From Verrucomicrobiota bacterium (lineage in GTDB: Bacteria > Verrucomicrobiota > Verrucomicrobiia > Limisphaerales > UBA1096): a stretch of 36,668 nucleotides of DNA. Both the position numbers and the translations under genes were made by a program. The DNA is taken from the NCBI GenBank assembly GCA_030749225.1, contig JASMKO010000107.1:1-36668 (forward strand). The letters are read 5' to 3'. The notes beneath the pieces were generated by a model, which saw only the letters and a program-made list of their open reading frames with translations, did no database searches and was not told the origin of the DNA. Positions 1-9,122 of this stretch are shown piece by piece; the stretch's first letter is position 1; every line of letters begins with the position of its first letter.

Positions 1-210
1 GATGATTTTGAAAAGCAGGCCATCAAAAAGCTCAAGCAGGGTAAATCCAGCTTCGATAAGGTAGAGGAGATTGATGGCAAGCGTGTGCTGCGGGCTGCCA
101 CCGCTGTGCCCATCGTTCACAAGAAATGTGTCCTCTGCCACAAAAACTACAAGGAGATTGCGGAGGGAGTCGCAGTCGGCGCACTGGTTTACACGGTGAA
201 GCTAAAGTAA
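1..210 (+). CDS. C-terminus of a DUF3365-like c-type heme protein (5' end outside window)
   Basis: The reading frame is open from base 1 to a TAA at 208-210 and encodes the last 69 residues of a protein. It contains one c-type heme site, C-V-L-C-H, followed by NYKEIAEGVAVGALVYTVKL. That layout (a heme motif about 25 residues before the end, then a short amphipathic tail) is what I associate with the DUF3365/Tll0287-like heme-binding domain, common in planctomycete and verrucomicrobial periplasmic proteins. It probably acts outside the cytoplasmic membrane as a small redox or sensory heme protein. The N-terminus, signal peptide and any fused domain are not visible, so the family call is moderate. 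A strong terminator follows about 50 bases downstream. Confidence 0.7.
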   Translation, partial: DDFEKQAIKKLKQGKSSFDKVEEIDGKRVLRAATAVPIVHKKCVLCHKNYKEIAEGVAVGALVYTVKLK

Positions 211-262
211 GCTCTGGCGGCACACCTCGGGTCATTGAGGTGATCTGTTTGGCACGATTGCA

Positions 263-288
263 AAGCCCGGTTACCTCCGGGCTTTTTT
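263..288 (+). terminator. Rho-independent terminator after the heme protein gene
   Basis: An 8-bp perfect stem AAGCCCGG / CCGGGCTT surrounds a 6-base loop (TTACCT), and the 3' arm runs into six T residues at 283-288. It sits between the heme-protein stop at 210 and the next start at 356, so it separates the two transcription units. Confidence 0.85.
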
Positions 289-355
289 GTGAGCAGTTGG
301 TCAAACGCAGACTTGGGACAGAACTCCTGTCTAGGTATGAATGCGAGGGCGTATT

Positions 356-1153
356 ATGAGCGGCAACAACCAATCAGACCGGTTTGGCGGTGTTGCCCGG
401 CTTTATGGCGAGGCTGGATTGCGGGCGCTAGGCCAATCGCACGTGTGTGTCGTTGGCGTGGGCGGCGTTGGGTCGTGGACGGTGGAGGCATTGGCCCGGT
501 CGGGGATTGGAGCGTTGACGCTGGTGGATCTCGACGAGGTCTGTGTGACGAATGTCAACCGGCAATTGCCCGCGCTCGACGGCGGTTTTGGCAGGTTCAA
601 GGTGGAGGAGTTGGCCAAGCGCGTGAAGCTAATTGCCCCAGACTGCGCGGTTCATGCCCGGGCGGAGTTTTTTACTTCAACCACCTGCGAGGCGATTTTG
701 TCGGACGGATTTGAGTTTGTTGTGGATGCCATTGACAATATTCGGAACAAGGTGTTGCTGATTGCGGGATGTCGCCACCGGGGGATTCCGGTCATCACGA
801 GCGGCGCGGCGGGTGGGCGACGGGATGGGACACGCGTGCAGGTGGTGGACTTGGCCAAGTCGGTGCAGGATCCGCTGTTGTCCAAGGTGCGCGCAATTTT
901 GCGGAAGGAGCATGGCTTTCCGCAGGATGGGAAAACGATGGGAGTGCCATGTGTGTTTTCGCCAGAGCCACCGGTTTATCCCAAGCCGGACGGGACTGTG
1001 TGTGCCAGCCGCGCGGAAGCAGGCGTGCAGGAAGGTTCGATGAAGCTTAACTGTAAATGGGGCTTCGGCGCGGCGACCTTCGTGACTGGCGCGTTCGGAT
1101 TTGCCGCGGCCGGGGAGGTCGTCCAGCGGCTCGCCGGTGCCGATTCGGCGTGA
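356..1153 (+). CDS. tcdA: tRNA threonylcarbamoyladenosine dehydratase (TcdA/CsdL, E1-like ThiF fold)
   Basis: The 265-residue product belongs to the ThiF/MoeB/HesA family. Near the N-terminus is the nucleotide-binding glycine motif GVGGVGSW followed by ARSGIGALTLVDLDEVCVTN. This D-x-D-x-V-x-x-x-N-x-N-R-Q pattern is typical of E1-like enzymes. Further on, VVDAIDNIRNK and the C-terminal stretch KLNCKWGFGAATFVTGAFG match TcdA, which uses ATP to cyclise t6A37 to ct6A37 in tRNAs reading ANN codons. Length agrees with the family (about 260-270). I chose ATG 356 because the family starts shortly before the RFGG-x-x-RLYG motif; an in-frame ATG at 341 would add five residues. It precedes the BFN gene by 57 bases and is likely cotranscribed. 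Confidence 0.92.
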   Translation: MSGNNQSDRFGGVARLYGEAGLRALGQSHVCVVGVGGVGSWTVEALARSGIGALTLVDLDEVCVTNVNRQLPALDGGFGRFKVEELAKRVKLIAPDCAVHARAEFFTSTTCEAILSDGFEFVVDAIDNIRNKVLLIAGCRHRGIPVITSGAAGGRRDGTRVQVVDLAKSVQDPLLSKVRAILRKEHGFPQDGKTMGVPCVFSPEPPVYPKPDGTVCASRAEAGVQEGSMKLNCKWGFGAATFVTGAFGFAAAGEVVQRLAGADSA

Positions 1154-1210
1154 TGATTTCCGCCTGCGCCGGGCTTGTTTTCGGGGTGGGCGGTGTTACG
1201 GTTGCTGCTG

Positions 1211-1669
1211 ATGAGTCAGGACGCGATATCCGTCGAGGTACGCGGGATTCTCCCTGCGAACAGCGGTTGCGCCGTCTTCATCGGCAACGAGGAGAAGGTG
1301 TTTGTAATCCAGGTGGAGCATAACATGGGTGCCGTGATCGGCATGTTCCTCAACGACACCCCGAAGGAGCGGCCGCTGACCCACGACCTGATCGGCCATG
1401 TGCTGGACGGGTTCGGCATCAAGCTGCTGCGGGTGGTCATCACGGAGCTGAAAAACTCGACCTACTTTGCCCGGCTGATTCTGGAGCAGGACAACGAACT
1501 GGGCCGCAAGATCGTGGAGGTCGACGCAAGGCCAAGCGACTGCCTGGCACTCGCCGCCCATTACAAGTCTCCGGTGTTCGTGGCGGCGACCCTGTTCGCC
1601 GAGGTTGAGGATATGTCCGAGGTGCTGGCGCAGATTCAGGAATCGGCTGGCGACGAGGAGCAGGGCTGA
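1211..1669 (+). CDS. Bifunctional nuclease domain (BFN/DUF151) protein
   Basis: This 152-residue protein is a single BFN (DUF151) domain. Recognisable stretches are EVRGILPANSGCAVFIGNEE, the I-G-x-F-L-N segment with RPLTHDLIG, the LKNSTYFARL motif and the conserved VDARPSDCLALA box. The family includes the dual DNase/RNase domain proteins first described in plants and many uncharacterised bacterial members; the catalytic role here is inferred from family only. ATG 1211 gives the usual start just before the first beta strand; upstream in-frame codons would add an unrelated leader. The C-terminus is acidic (SAGDEEQG). The stop at 1669 is 10 bases before holA, indicating cotranscription. Confidence 0.88.
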   Translation: MSQDAISVEVRGILPANSGCAVFIGNEEKVFVIQVEHNMGAVIGMFLNDTPKERPLTHDLIGHVLDGFGIKLLRVVITELKNSTYFARLILEQDNELGRKIVEVDARPSDCLALAAHYKSPVFVAATLFAEVEDMSEVLAQIQESAGDEEQG

Positions 1670-1679
1670 AATCTGCCGC

Positions 1680-2804
1680 ATGCCCGCCGCCCCGCAAAAG
1701 CTGCCCGCCGAGCCGCTCTGTCTCGTTTTTGGCGACGAGGATTTCCTCGTGCGCGACCGCGCCCGTCAGGTTTACGACGGATGGTGTGCCGAGGCCGGCG
1801 GCGAGGACCACGAGATCATCGATGGCACGGCCCGCAACGCCGCTGAGGCGCTTGACGCCTTGTCCAAGCTCAACGAGGCGGTGCAGACGCTGCCGTTTTT
1901 TGGCGGGGCCAAGGTGGTCTGGCTGCGCGACACCAACTTTCTCGGCGACGAGCGCACGGCCTCGAGTCGCGACGTGACCGACCGGCTCAACGGTTTGGCC
2001 AAGGGCTGGGAGACGTTCGACTGGCAGGGAGTGCGCGTGCTGATCAGCTCCGGCAAGGTCGACAAGCGGAAGACATTCTTCAAGACAGCCAAGAAGATCG
2101 GCGCGGTTGAGGATCTGTCCGTTGCCGACAAGGAACGCGGCAGCCGTGCGGCGTTGATCGTGAGGCAACGCTTGGCCGAGCTGGGCAAAAAGATCACCGC
2201 ACACGTCGCCGACGAACTGGTGCTGCTGTCTGGCACCAACCTCCAGCAACTGCACACCGAGGCCGACAAACTGGCGGCATACGTCGGCGATCGCGATGAG
2301 GTCACGCGGCAGGATGTGCACGGGATCGCCACCCGCACCCGGCAGGCCAAAGCGTTCGCTCTGGCCGACGCGCTGGGCGAGCGGAACCTACCCAAGCTCC
2401 TGCGCGTGCTCGACGAGGAATTGTGGGAGGTGAAACTCGACGCCAAGAAATCACCCATCGCGTTGCTGTATGGCCTGATCTCGAAAGTACGCACGATGAT
2501 TTTCCTCAAGGAACTGCTGCGGCTGAAATGGATTTGCGCTGGCGGGGGCTACCCGCAGTTCAAGTCACAGCTTGAGGTCATCCCTGACGACCGGCTGCCT
2601 GACGACCGGAAATTCAACCCCAAGGCGATGCACCCATACATGCTCTTCAACGCGCTGGGCCACGCCCGGCAGTATACGGAAGGGGAGCTAACGCGAGCGA
2701 TGGATATCCTGCTGCGATGCAACCGACAACTGGTCTCCTCGAGCACCGACGACACATTGCTTTTGCAACAGGCGCTCGTGCAAATCGTCAGCAAGGCGGC
2801 ATAG
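1680..2804 (+). CDS. holA: DNA polymerase III delta subunit
   Basis: The 374-residue product resembles HolA. It opens with LCLVFGDEDFLVRDRAR, the family signature for the first strand and helix (usually G-x-D-x-x-L). It continues with PFFGGAKVVWLRD, then LISSGKVDKRKTFFKT, where the family has the T-x-x-x-D-x-R-x-x-x-x-K segment. The C-terminal helical domain includes ALADALGERNLPKLLRVLDEEL. Delta loads the beta clamp as part of the clamp-loader complex at the replication fork. The insertion around residues 280-320 (KWICAGGGYPQFKSQLEVIP) is longer than in E. coli. It lies 10 bases after the BFN gene and is followed by 130 bases without a gene. Confidence 0.88.
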   Translation: MPAAPQKLPAEPLCLVFGDEDFLVRDRARQVYDGWCAEAGGEDHEIIDGTARNAAEALDALSKLNEAVQTLPFFGGAKVVWLRDTNFLGDERTASSRDVTDRLNGLAKGWETFDWQGVRVLISSGKVDKRKTFFKTAKKIGAVEDLSVADKERGSRAALIVRQRLAELGKKITAHVADELVLLSGTNLQQLHTEADKLAAYVGDRDEVTRQDVHGIATRTRQAKAFALADALGERNLPKLLRVLDEELWEVKLDAKKSPIALLYGLISKVRTMIFLKELLRLKWICAGGGYPQFKSQLEVIPDDRLPDDRKFNPKAMHPYMLFNALGHARQYTEGELTRAMDILLRCNRQLVSSSTDDTLLLQQALVQIVSKAA

Positions 2805-2934
2805 CCGAGGCGCGAACCGCCGGGTCGGTTGGGCTGTTCTCGATGCAATCAACTTTCCGGCAGCAGTTTGTTGAGTCGTTTGGCTCGGCAAATCAGATTT
2901 GCTTTCGGCTGGTGCATCGGATTCACTGGCGGTG

Positions 2935-3243
2935 ATGTTTTCGCATATAGTTATTTTTTGGACCAAGCCGGGCGTGGAGGACGCTGCGCAGCGGTTGATC
3001 GACGGGTTGAACCATCATTTACCGGAAATCCCCGGCGTGATTTCGATGCACGTGGGTCGGTGTGCTCCGAGCGACCGGCCGGTGGTGGATCAGAGCTATC
3101 AGGTCGCATTGAACATCACGTTCAAGAACAAGATCGTGCAGGACGCCTACCAGGCGCATCCGCAGCACGTGGAGTTTGTGGAGAAGGTGTTCAAGGAAAC
3201 CTGCGACCGGGTGGTGGTGTATGACTTCGGGGATTTGGGATAG
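2935..3243 (+). CDS. Stress-responsive alpha-beta barrel (Dabb) protein
   Basis: A 102-residue protein with the Dabb signature: MFSHIVIFWTKPG at the start, a central G-V-x-S-M-H-V-G-R segment and the ending HPQHVEFVEKVFKETCDRVVVYDF. These dimeric ferredoxin-like barrels are found in stress-induced plant proteins and many bacterial enzymes of unknown substrate. ATG 2935 is chosen because Dabb proteins begin directly with the first beta strand (H-x-V-x-F). An upstream TTG at 2899 would add 12 residues of no recognisable character. The symporter starts 29 bases downstream, so both may share a transcript; the biochemical role is unknown. Confidence 0.85.
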   Translation: MFSHIVIFWTKPGVEDAAQRLIDGLNHHLPEIPGVISMHVGRCAPSDRPVVDQSYQVALNITFKNKIVQDAYQAHPQHVEFVEKVFKETCDRVVVYDFGDLG

Positions 3244-3272
3244 CAAGGAGCGATCACCAGACAACCAAGCGC

Positions 3273-5084
3273 ATGGATCCGTTCATTTACAACTTTGTTC
3301 TTGGAGGGGTCGTTTTTGTCTTTGGCGCGGTGTTGGCGTGGCGGCAGGGTAGCTTGGGATTGAGTGGGAGCGGGCGTCGCAACCTGTGCCTCGTGCTCGG
3401 GGTTGTTTCGTTTTACTTTATCCTGCAGGCGTTCCTCCAATACAAGGCCCCCTTCATGCCCGCCGCCGAGCCATCAGCGTATAAGCCGACGCTGGAGAGC
3501 GAGGCGGCGGTCGATCCCGGGCAGGGCTATCGCGGTGCATGGATCGACTACGCTATTATGATTGGCTACTTCGTGGTCATCGTGGTGCTCGGCACCTTCT
3601 TCGGGCGCGGGATGAAATCGACGGACGATTTTTTCTTCGGCGGCCGGAAGTTTGCCTGGTGGCTGATTGCGTTCAGCATGATTGCCACGACGATCGGCTC
3701 GTACAGTTTCATTAAATATTCTAGTAAAGGTTTCGAGTATGGCTTGTCGAGCATTCAGACGTACAGCAACGACTGGATTTATTTTCCGTTGCTACTCTTT
3801 TGCTGGCTGCCAATTTTGTATTTTTCCCGTGTGACGTCGATTCCCGAGTATTTTGGGAAACGCTTCAACTCGAAGGTCCGTTTTTGGGCGACTATTTGTT
3901 TGCTGGTTTACATGGTTGGCTACGTGGGCGTAAACCTGTTCACGATGGGCAAGGTGCTGCATCACCTACTGGGCTGGGATATTTTCATCGGGGCCGTTGT
4001 CGTTGCGCTGATTTCGGTTTCCTATGTGTCTAGTGGTGGTCAGACGAGCGTGATCATGACGGATTTGTTCCAGGGTGTGATGTTGCTGATCACCGGGTTT
4101 TTGATCCTTGGCTTGGGCATCGCTTACCTTGGCGGGTTCGATGTCTTTTGGGATAACCTCCCGGGTGACTCACGGAAAGTGTTCCACAACTTTAATCGTG
4201 ATCCCGGGTTTCCGAGCGTCGGCATTTTTTGGCAGGACGGTTTGGCTAACTCGATCATGTTCGGCTTTTTGCACCAGGGGACGATCATGCGCTACTTGTC
4301 GGCGCGGTCGTTTGTGGACTGTAAAAAGGCGGTGGTAACGCACTTGGTCGTGCTTATGCCGTTGGCGGCCTGTGTGGTTGGTGGCGCGGGGTGGCTAGCT
4401 AAGGCTTTGGCCAATCACGGGGACTTGCCCGGTAACATGGCGGCTAGTGACTCGTTTTATGCCGCCACACAACTCATCAGCCAGCCGGGCATATTCGGGC
4501 TGATCTTGGCAGCCATGATCGCTGCCCTGATGTCCACCGTGGACACGCTAATTACTGCGATCTCTGCCGTGTGGGTGAACGACATTCACAAACAATACAT
4601 CAAAAAGGACATGTCTGACCGCCAAGCCCTCACGGCCGCGCGGTTAACGGCGATCGGCGCGACGGTGGTGGGCATCGCCATGGTGCCGGTGTTCATGAAC
4701 TTCGACTCAATCTACGATGCGCACGGCGCCTTCACGGCAGCAGTGACGCCGCCGCTGGTGGTGGCGTTTGTGCTGAGCGTGTTTTGGAAGCGCTTCACCG
4801 CCCCGGCGGCGTTCGCGACGTTGGTGGTTGGTTTATTCGCGATTGGTCTCTCGTTTTTTGTGCCGGAGGTAATCACGCCGTTCGCGCATGGTGTTCCGAT
4901 GGGCGAGGCTGGGGATGGGCTGTTCGCCGGCGTGAAGCAGTACAAGTTCATGCGGGCTTGTTATGGTTTGACGATCTGTGCGGTTGTGGGTGTCGTGGTG
5001 TCATTCTTTACTCGTCCAGAGACCAAGTCTCTGACCGGCTTGGTCTGGGAGAAGGGGTATTATCGGTCGCTGAAAATTGATTGA
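3273..5084 (+). CDS. Sodium:solute symporter (SSS/SLC5 family)
   Basis: A 603-residue integral membrane protein with about 13-15 hydrophobic segments. The SSS signature is visible: STDDFFFGGRKFAWW after the second helix, then FSMIATTIGSYSFIKYSS, SVSYVSSGGQTSVIMTDLFQ and the strongly conserved GLILAAMIAALMSTVDTLI sodium-site helix. It should import a small solute, probably a sugar or related compound, with Na+ through the cytoplasmic membrane; the substrate cannot be read from sequence. An N-terminal extension of about 90 residues containing two hydrophobic helices and an acidic loop precedes the conserved core. Its TGA at 5082-5084 lies five bases before the ppk2 ATG, suggesting cotranscription. 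Confidence 0.93.
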   Translation: MDPFIYNFVLGGVVFVFGAVLAWRQGSLGLSGSGRRNLCLVLGVVSFYFILQAFLQYKAPFMPAAEPSAYKPTLESEAAVDPGQGYRGAWIDYAIMIGYFVVIVVLGTFFGRGMKSTDDFFFGGRKFAWWLIAFSMIATTIGSYSFIKYSSKGFEYGLSSIQTYSNDWIYFPLLLFCWLPILYFSRVTSIPEYFGKRFNSKVRFWATICLLVYMVGYVGVNLFTMGKVLHHLLGWDIFIGAVVVALISVSYVSSGGQTSVIMTDLFQGVMLLITGFLILGLGIAYLGGFDVFWDNLPGDSRKVFHNFNRDPGFPSVGIFWQDGLANSIMFGFLHQGTIMRYLSARSFVDCKKAVVTHLVVLMPLAACVVGGAGWLAKALANHGDLPGNMAASDSFYAATQLISQPGIFGLILAAMIAALMSTVDTLITAISAVWVNDIHKQYIKKDMSDRQALTAARLTAIGATVVGIAMVPVFMNFDSIYDAHGAFTAAVTPPLVVAFVLSVFWKRFTAPAAFATLVVGLFAIGLSFFVPEVITPFAHGVPMGEAGDGLFAGVKQYKFMRACYGLTICAVVGVVVSFFTRPETKSLTGLVWEKGYYRSLKID

Positions 5085-5089
5085 CCGTC

Positions 5090-5941
5090 ATGGCCAGGGC
5101 AAACTACGCCAAAAAAAAGTTTTACTCGGTCTACAAAAATCTGGACCGAGCCGCTTATGATTCGGAGAAGCGTCGGTTGCAGGCGGAGCTGCTCAACCTT
5201 CAGCGTTGGGCGGTCGAGAACAGGAAACGCGTTGCCATCGCCGTCGAGGGCCGCGACGCCGCCGGCAAGGGCGGTACGATCAAGCGCTTCGTCGAGTATC
5301 TGATGCCAAAGTATCTGCGCGTGGTGGAACTTGGTGTGCCGACGGAGAAGGAGTCGCGCAACTGGTTTCGCCGCTACGAGAAGCAGATGCCCAAAAAGGG
5401 GGAGATCGTTTTCTTTGACCGCTCCTGGTACAACCGTGCGCTCATCGAGCCGACCATGGGCTACTGCACCGAGCGGCAGTATCGCTACTTCATGAAGCGT
5501 GTCGTGCCGTGGGAGGAACAACTCATTGCCGACGGGCTGATCCTCATCAAGTTTTACCTCTCGGTGGATCGAGACACACAGTTGTTCCGCTTCAAGGAGC
5601 GGATCATCCATCCACTCAAGTATTGGAAGTACTCGAAGAATGACGAGAAAGCTCGGGCCAAATGGGAGGCTTTCACCAACTACAAGACGCAGATGCTCGA
5701 GCGCACGGCATCGGATGTCAGCCCGTGGGTCGTGATCAATGCCAATGACAAGATGTACGCGCGCTTGGCGTGTATGCTCTACACCATCTATCACATTTCG
5801 TATGTGGAGAAACAAACCTTCAAGCCGCTGACAGGCAAGGAACTGCCGGCCAAGTTCCGCATCGAGATCGACGGCGTGCCGTTCCGCAACCTGAGCTATC
5901 GACAATACAGCGTCCTCGAGCGCCTCTCCAAGCCGCATTAG
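5090..5941 (+). CDS. ppk2: Polyphosphate kinase 2 (PPK2)
   Basis: A 283-residue PPK2 family enzyme. The Walker A region reads AVEGRDAAGKGGTIKRF, the Walker B/DRSWYNRA box is FFDRSWYNRALIEPTMGYC, and the lid region contains the F-K-E-R-x-x-x-P-L-K-Y-W-K-Y-S basic stretch. Such enzymes transfer phosphate between polyphosphate and nucleotides in the cytoplasm; whether this one prefers GDP, ADP or AMP cannot be decided here. The single-domain length points to class I or III. ATG 5090 is preferred over the overlapping TTG at 5081. It follows the symporter by five bases. Confidence 0.92.
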   Translation: MARANYAKKKFYSVYKNLDRAAYDSEKRRLQAELLNLQRWAVENRKRVAIAVEGRDAAGKGGTIKRFVEYLMPKYLRVVELGVPTEKESRNWFRRYEKQMPKKGEIVFFDRSWYNRALIEPTMGYCTERQYRYFMKRVVPWEEQLIADGLILIKFYLSVDRDTQLFRFKERIIHPLKYWKYSKNDEKARAKWEAFTNYKTQMLERTASDVSPWVVINANDKMYARLACMLYTIYHISYVEKQTFKPLTGKELPAKFRIEIDGVPFRNLSYRQYSVLERLSKPH

Positions 5942-6024
5942 CTGCGTCTTGCCAAGCGCCCGGTTTTGGGTTGGCTCGGTTGAATGGGGCGGGTACTTTT
6001 GCCGTCTACGATTTGACAGTGAAT

Positions 6025-9000
6025 ATGGCTATATTTTTTCGCATCCCTTTTGACCGAAAGACCTGCCAGGTTTTTGTGGCGACCTTGGTTTTCTCAGCTT
6101 GGCCAAGCGGATTGGCTGGGGGGGAGAACCCGGCCAAGGTCGACTTTGCCCGCGACATCCGGCCGTTGCTCAGTGACAACTGCTTCGCCTGCCACGGCCC
6201 AGACTCCAAAAAGCGAAAAGCCGATCTGAGGCTCGACACTCGCGAGGGTGCCTTTGCCAATCTCGACGGCACCACGGCGATCGTCCAGGGCAAACCAAAC
6301 GAGAGTGAACTGGTCAGTCGCATTACCACCGACGATGAGGACGATCTCATGCCACCGCCTGACTCGGGCAAAAAACTTGATGACAGCCAAAAGGCGTTGC
6401 TCCAGCAATGGATCGCCGAGGGCGCTCAGTACGATCTTCACTGGGCCTACAAGCCGATCACCCGCCCGCTACCACCCAGCGTCAAAAGTGGCTCGTTCGT
6501 CATTAACGACATTGACCGGTTCGTGCTGGCTACGCTGCGTGCTAAGGGGCACGACCCGGCGCGGGAGGCCGATCGCCGCACGCTGGTTCGCCGGTTGTCG
6601 TTCGATCTCACCGGGTTGCCGCCAACGAGGGAGCAGGTACAGGCATTTGTCGGCGACTCATCGCTGCACGCCTTCGAGAAACTGGTCGACCGACTGTTGG
6701 CCAGCCCGCATTACGGCGAGCGCATGGCGGCATTTTGGCTCGACCTCGTCCGCTATGCAGACACGATGGGTTACCACTCGGACAATGAGCAAACCAAGCC
6801 GCTCTACCGCGAGTACGTCATCAACGCCTTCAACGACAACCTGCCGTTCGACCGGTTCACGCGTGAGCAGCTTGCCGGCGATCTGTTGCCCGACCGCACG
6901 CGGCAGCAGTTGATCGCCTCCGGATACAACCGGCTGAACATGACCACGCGCGAGGGCGGTTCGCAGCCGAAAGAGTACATTGCCATATACCTCGGCGACC
7001 GCGTGCGGAATGTTTCAGCAGTCTGGATGGCCACCACACTCAGCTGCACGGAGTGTCACGACCACAAGTTCGACCCGTTCTCGATGAGGGATTATTACAG
7101 TCTCGGCGCGTTCTTCGCTGATCTCGAGGAGACGCCGGTTGGCCCCCAGAAATACACATCGCTGCCGACCCGTGCTCAGCAGGCCGCAGTGGATGAATTA
7201 AAGAAACAACTTCCGGTGCTTGAGTCGGTGCTCAACACGCAGACCCCCGCGCTCGACAACGCCTTGGCCAAGTGGGAAACCGCACAGGTCAATTGGACCG
7301 GGCTGGAGCCAAGCGGTGCAGTGTCCGAGAACGGCACCGAACTAGCGATTCGCGACGATCACTCCGTTCTCGCCTCAGGAGAGCTACCGGATGTCGACAC
7401 CTACACCGTGACGCTCAAGGGTGCTCCCGCCGGCACGCGAGCATTTCGAATTGAGGCGCTCCCCGATGACTCGCTGCCGAAGAAAGGCCCGGGCCGCGCC
7501 GGCAACGGCAACTTCGTGATTACGGAAACCATCGTGAGAGCCGGTGAAAAAACCATCTCGCTGAAGAACGCCACTGCGTCGTTCGAGCAGACACTCGCCA
7601 ACGAGAATAACCCTTACAAAAAGTGGAGCGCCGCCAGCGCCATCGACGGCGACGCCAGGGGCGCGTCGTTTGGCTGGGCCGTGCTGCCAAAAGTGGGCGT
7701 TGCACAGCGACTCGTCTTTGAAGCGTCCGAAGCCCTCGAGGGTGAGGGGGAGCTTACGTTCATTCTGAAACAGGCACACGGCACGCAGCACACACTGGGG
7801 CGATTTAAGGTTTTTGCCACCGATCACGCCGGCAAAGTGACGGCCGATTCCGCTGTGCCGTCAAAAAAAATCGGTGACATCCTTGCCATCCCATTAGCCA
7901 AACGGAGCGACGCGCAGAAAAAAACGCTCGCCGCGCACTACCGCGCGTTTGCACCCGAATTGGCCGATACACGCAAGAATTTGGCCGACCTCAAATCGCA
8001 GATCAAGGAGTTGGAAAAGGCGTTCCCAACCTCGCTCGTCTCTGTGCGCCTGCCCAAGCCGCGTACGGTGCGCATCCTGCCGCGCGGCAATTGGCAGGAT
8101 GACTCCGGGCCGGAGATGCAGCCGGCGGTTCCTGCCCATCTCAAGCTCGGCGACTTCAAGGGCCGCGCCTCGCGCAGCGATTTGGCGGACTGGGTGATTT
8201 CAAGGGAGAATCCACTTACTGCGCGCGTGATGGTCAACCGGCTGTGGGCGTTGTGCTTTGGGCGTGGATTCGCCACGCCGCTGGATGACTTTGGCGCACA
8301 GGGTACGCCGCCCACACACCCGGAACTGCTCGACTGGCTAGCGGCCGATTTCATGGATCACGGCTGGGACGTCAAGCGCACGATGAAGCTGCTCGTCACC
8401 AGTGGCGCGTATCGCCAGTCCTCCACTACCGACGCAAAAACCCTGGCTGCTGATCCGTTCAACAAGTGGCTCGCGCGGCAGGGCCGCTGGCGGCTCGATG
8501 CGGAGATGGTGCGTGACAACGCTCTCGCCGTGAGCGGCCTGTTGGCCAAGCCGATCGGCGGGGCCAGCGTCAAGCCGTACCAGCCGGTCGGGTACTGGAA
8601 GCATCTCAACTTTCCCAAGCGTAAATGGTCTCACGATAGCGGTGTCAACCAGTATCGTCGCGGGCTCTACACCTTTTGGTGTCGCACATTTTTGCACCCC
8701 AGCATGTTGGCGTTCGATGCGCCGACCCGCGAGGGCTGCGTTGCCCAGCGTACTCGCTCGAACACACCGCAGCAGGCGCTCGTCTTGCTCAACGACCCGA
8801 CATACGTCGAGGCGTCGCGGGTGTTTGCAGAGCGCATTTTGCAGCACGGCGGCGACACGGACCGAGAGCGGCTGGCTTGGGCGTTCGAGCGGGCGCTGTG
8901 CCGCGAGCCAAGCGATGGCGAGCGCGATATTTTGTTGCGCCTGATCGGGGAGCGCGCCGGGTATTTTGCTGCGCACGCGGAGGCGGCCAAGGCCGCAGCC

Positions 9001-9111
9001 ACCGTCGGCGAGTGGCCCGTCGCCCCGGCGCTCAAGCCGGAACAGGTGGCGGCTTGGGCGGCGGTGTCCCGCGCGATTTTGAACCTGTACGAAACCACAT
9101 CCCGTTTTTAA
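6025..9111 (+). CDS. PSCyt1-PSCyt2-PSD1 (DUF1549/DUF1553) secreted cytochrome-like protein
   Basis: A 1028-residue protein of the family typical of Planctomycetes and Verrucomicrobia. A signal peptide occupies roughly residues 1-32. PSCyt1 contains a heme c motif C53-F-A-C-H57 followed by the R-K-A-D-L-R-L-D-T-R-E-G-A segment. PSCyt2 (DUF1549) begins near IDRFVLATLRAKG and includes RLSFDLTGLPPT. A middle insert carries coiled-coil-like and beta-rich sequence. PSD1 (DUF1553) begins at NPLTARVMVNRLWALCFGRG and runs to the end, including NTPQQALVLLND. The function is not settled; the family is usually linked to carbohydrate catabolism outside the cytoplasm. ATG 6025 gives a clean signal peptide. 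DUF1501 follows 11 bases later, the standard pairing. Confidence 0.93.
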   Translation: MAIFFRIPFDRKTCQVFVATLVFSAWPSGLAGGENPAKVDFARDIRPLLSDNCFACHGPDSKKRKADLRLDTREGAFANLDGTTAIVQGKPNESELVSRITTDDEDDLMPPPDSGKKLDDSQKALLQQWIAEGAQYDLHWAYKPITRPLPPSVKSGSFVINDIDRFVLATLRAKGHDPAREADRRTLVRRLSFDLTGLPPTREQVQAFVGDSSLHAFEKLVDRLLASPHYGERMAAFWLDLVRYADTMGYHSDNEQTKPLYREYVINAFNDNLPFDRFTREQLAGDLLPDRTRQQLIASGYNRLNMTTREGGSQPKEYIAIYLGDRVRNVSAVWMATTLSCTECHDHKFDPFSMRDYYSLGAFFADLEETPVGPQKYTSLPTRAQQAAVDELKKQLPVLESVLNTQTPALDNALAKWETAQVNWTGLEPSGAVSENGTELAIRDDHSVLASGELPDVDTYTVTLKGAPAGTRAFRIEALPDDSLPKKGPGRAGNGNFVITETIVRAGEKTISLKNATASFEQTLANENNPYKKWSAASAIDGDARGASFGWAVLPKVGVAQRLVFEASEALEGEGELTFILKQAHGTQHTLGRFKVFATDHAGKVTADSAVPSKKIGDILAIPLAKRSDAQKKTLAAHYRAFAPELADTRKNLADLKSQIKELEKAFPTSLVSVRLPKPRTVRILPRGNWQDDSGPEMQPAVPAHLKLGDFKGRASRSDLADWVISRENPLTARVMVNRLWALCFGRGFATPLDDFGAQGTPPTHPELLDWLAADFMDHGWDVKRTMKLLVTSGAYRQSSTTDAKTLAADPFNKWLARQGRWRLDAEMVRDNALAVSGLLAKPIGGASVKPYQPVGYWKHLNFPKRKWSHDSGVNQYRRGLYTFWCRTFLHPSMLAFDAPTREGCVAQRTRSNTPQQALVLLNDPTYVEASRVFAERILQHGGDTDRERLAWAFERALCREPSDGERDILLRLIGERAGYFAAHAEAAKAAATVGEWPVAPALKPEQVAAWAAVSRAILNLYETTSRF

Positions 9112-9122
9112 ATCCCTTTAAA

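Noticed and set aside
5060-5938. 292-codon minus-strand frame opposite ppk2
   Set aside because: It is an antisense shadow of a strongly conserved PPK2 gene in GC-rich DNA and has no recognisable motif.
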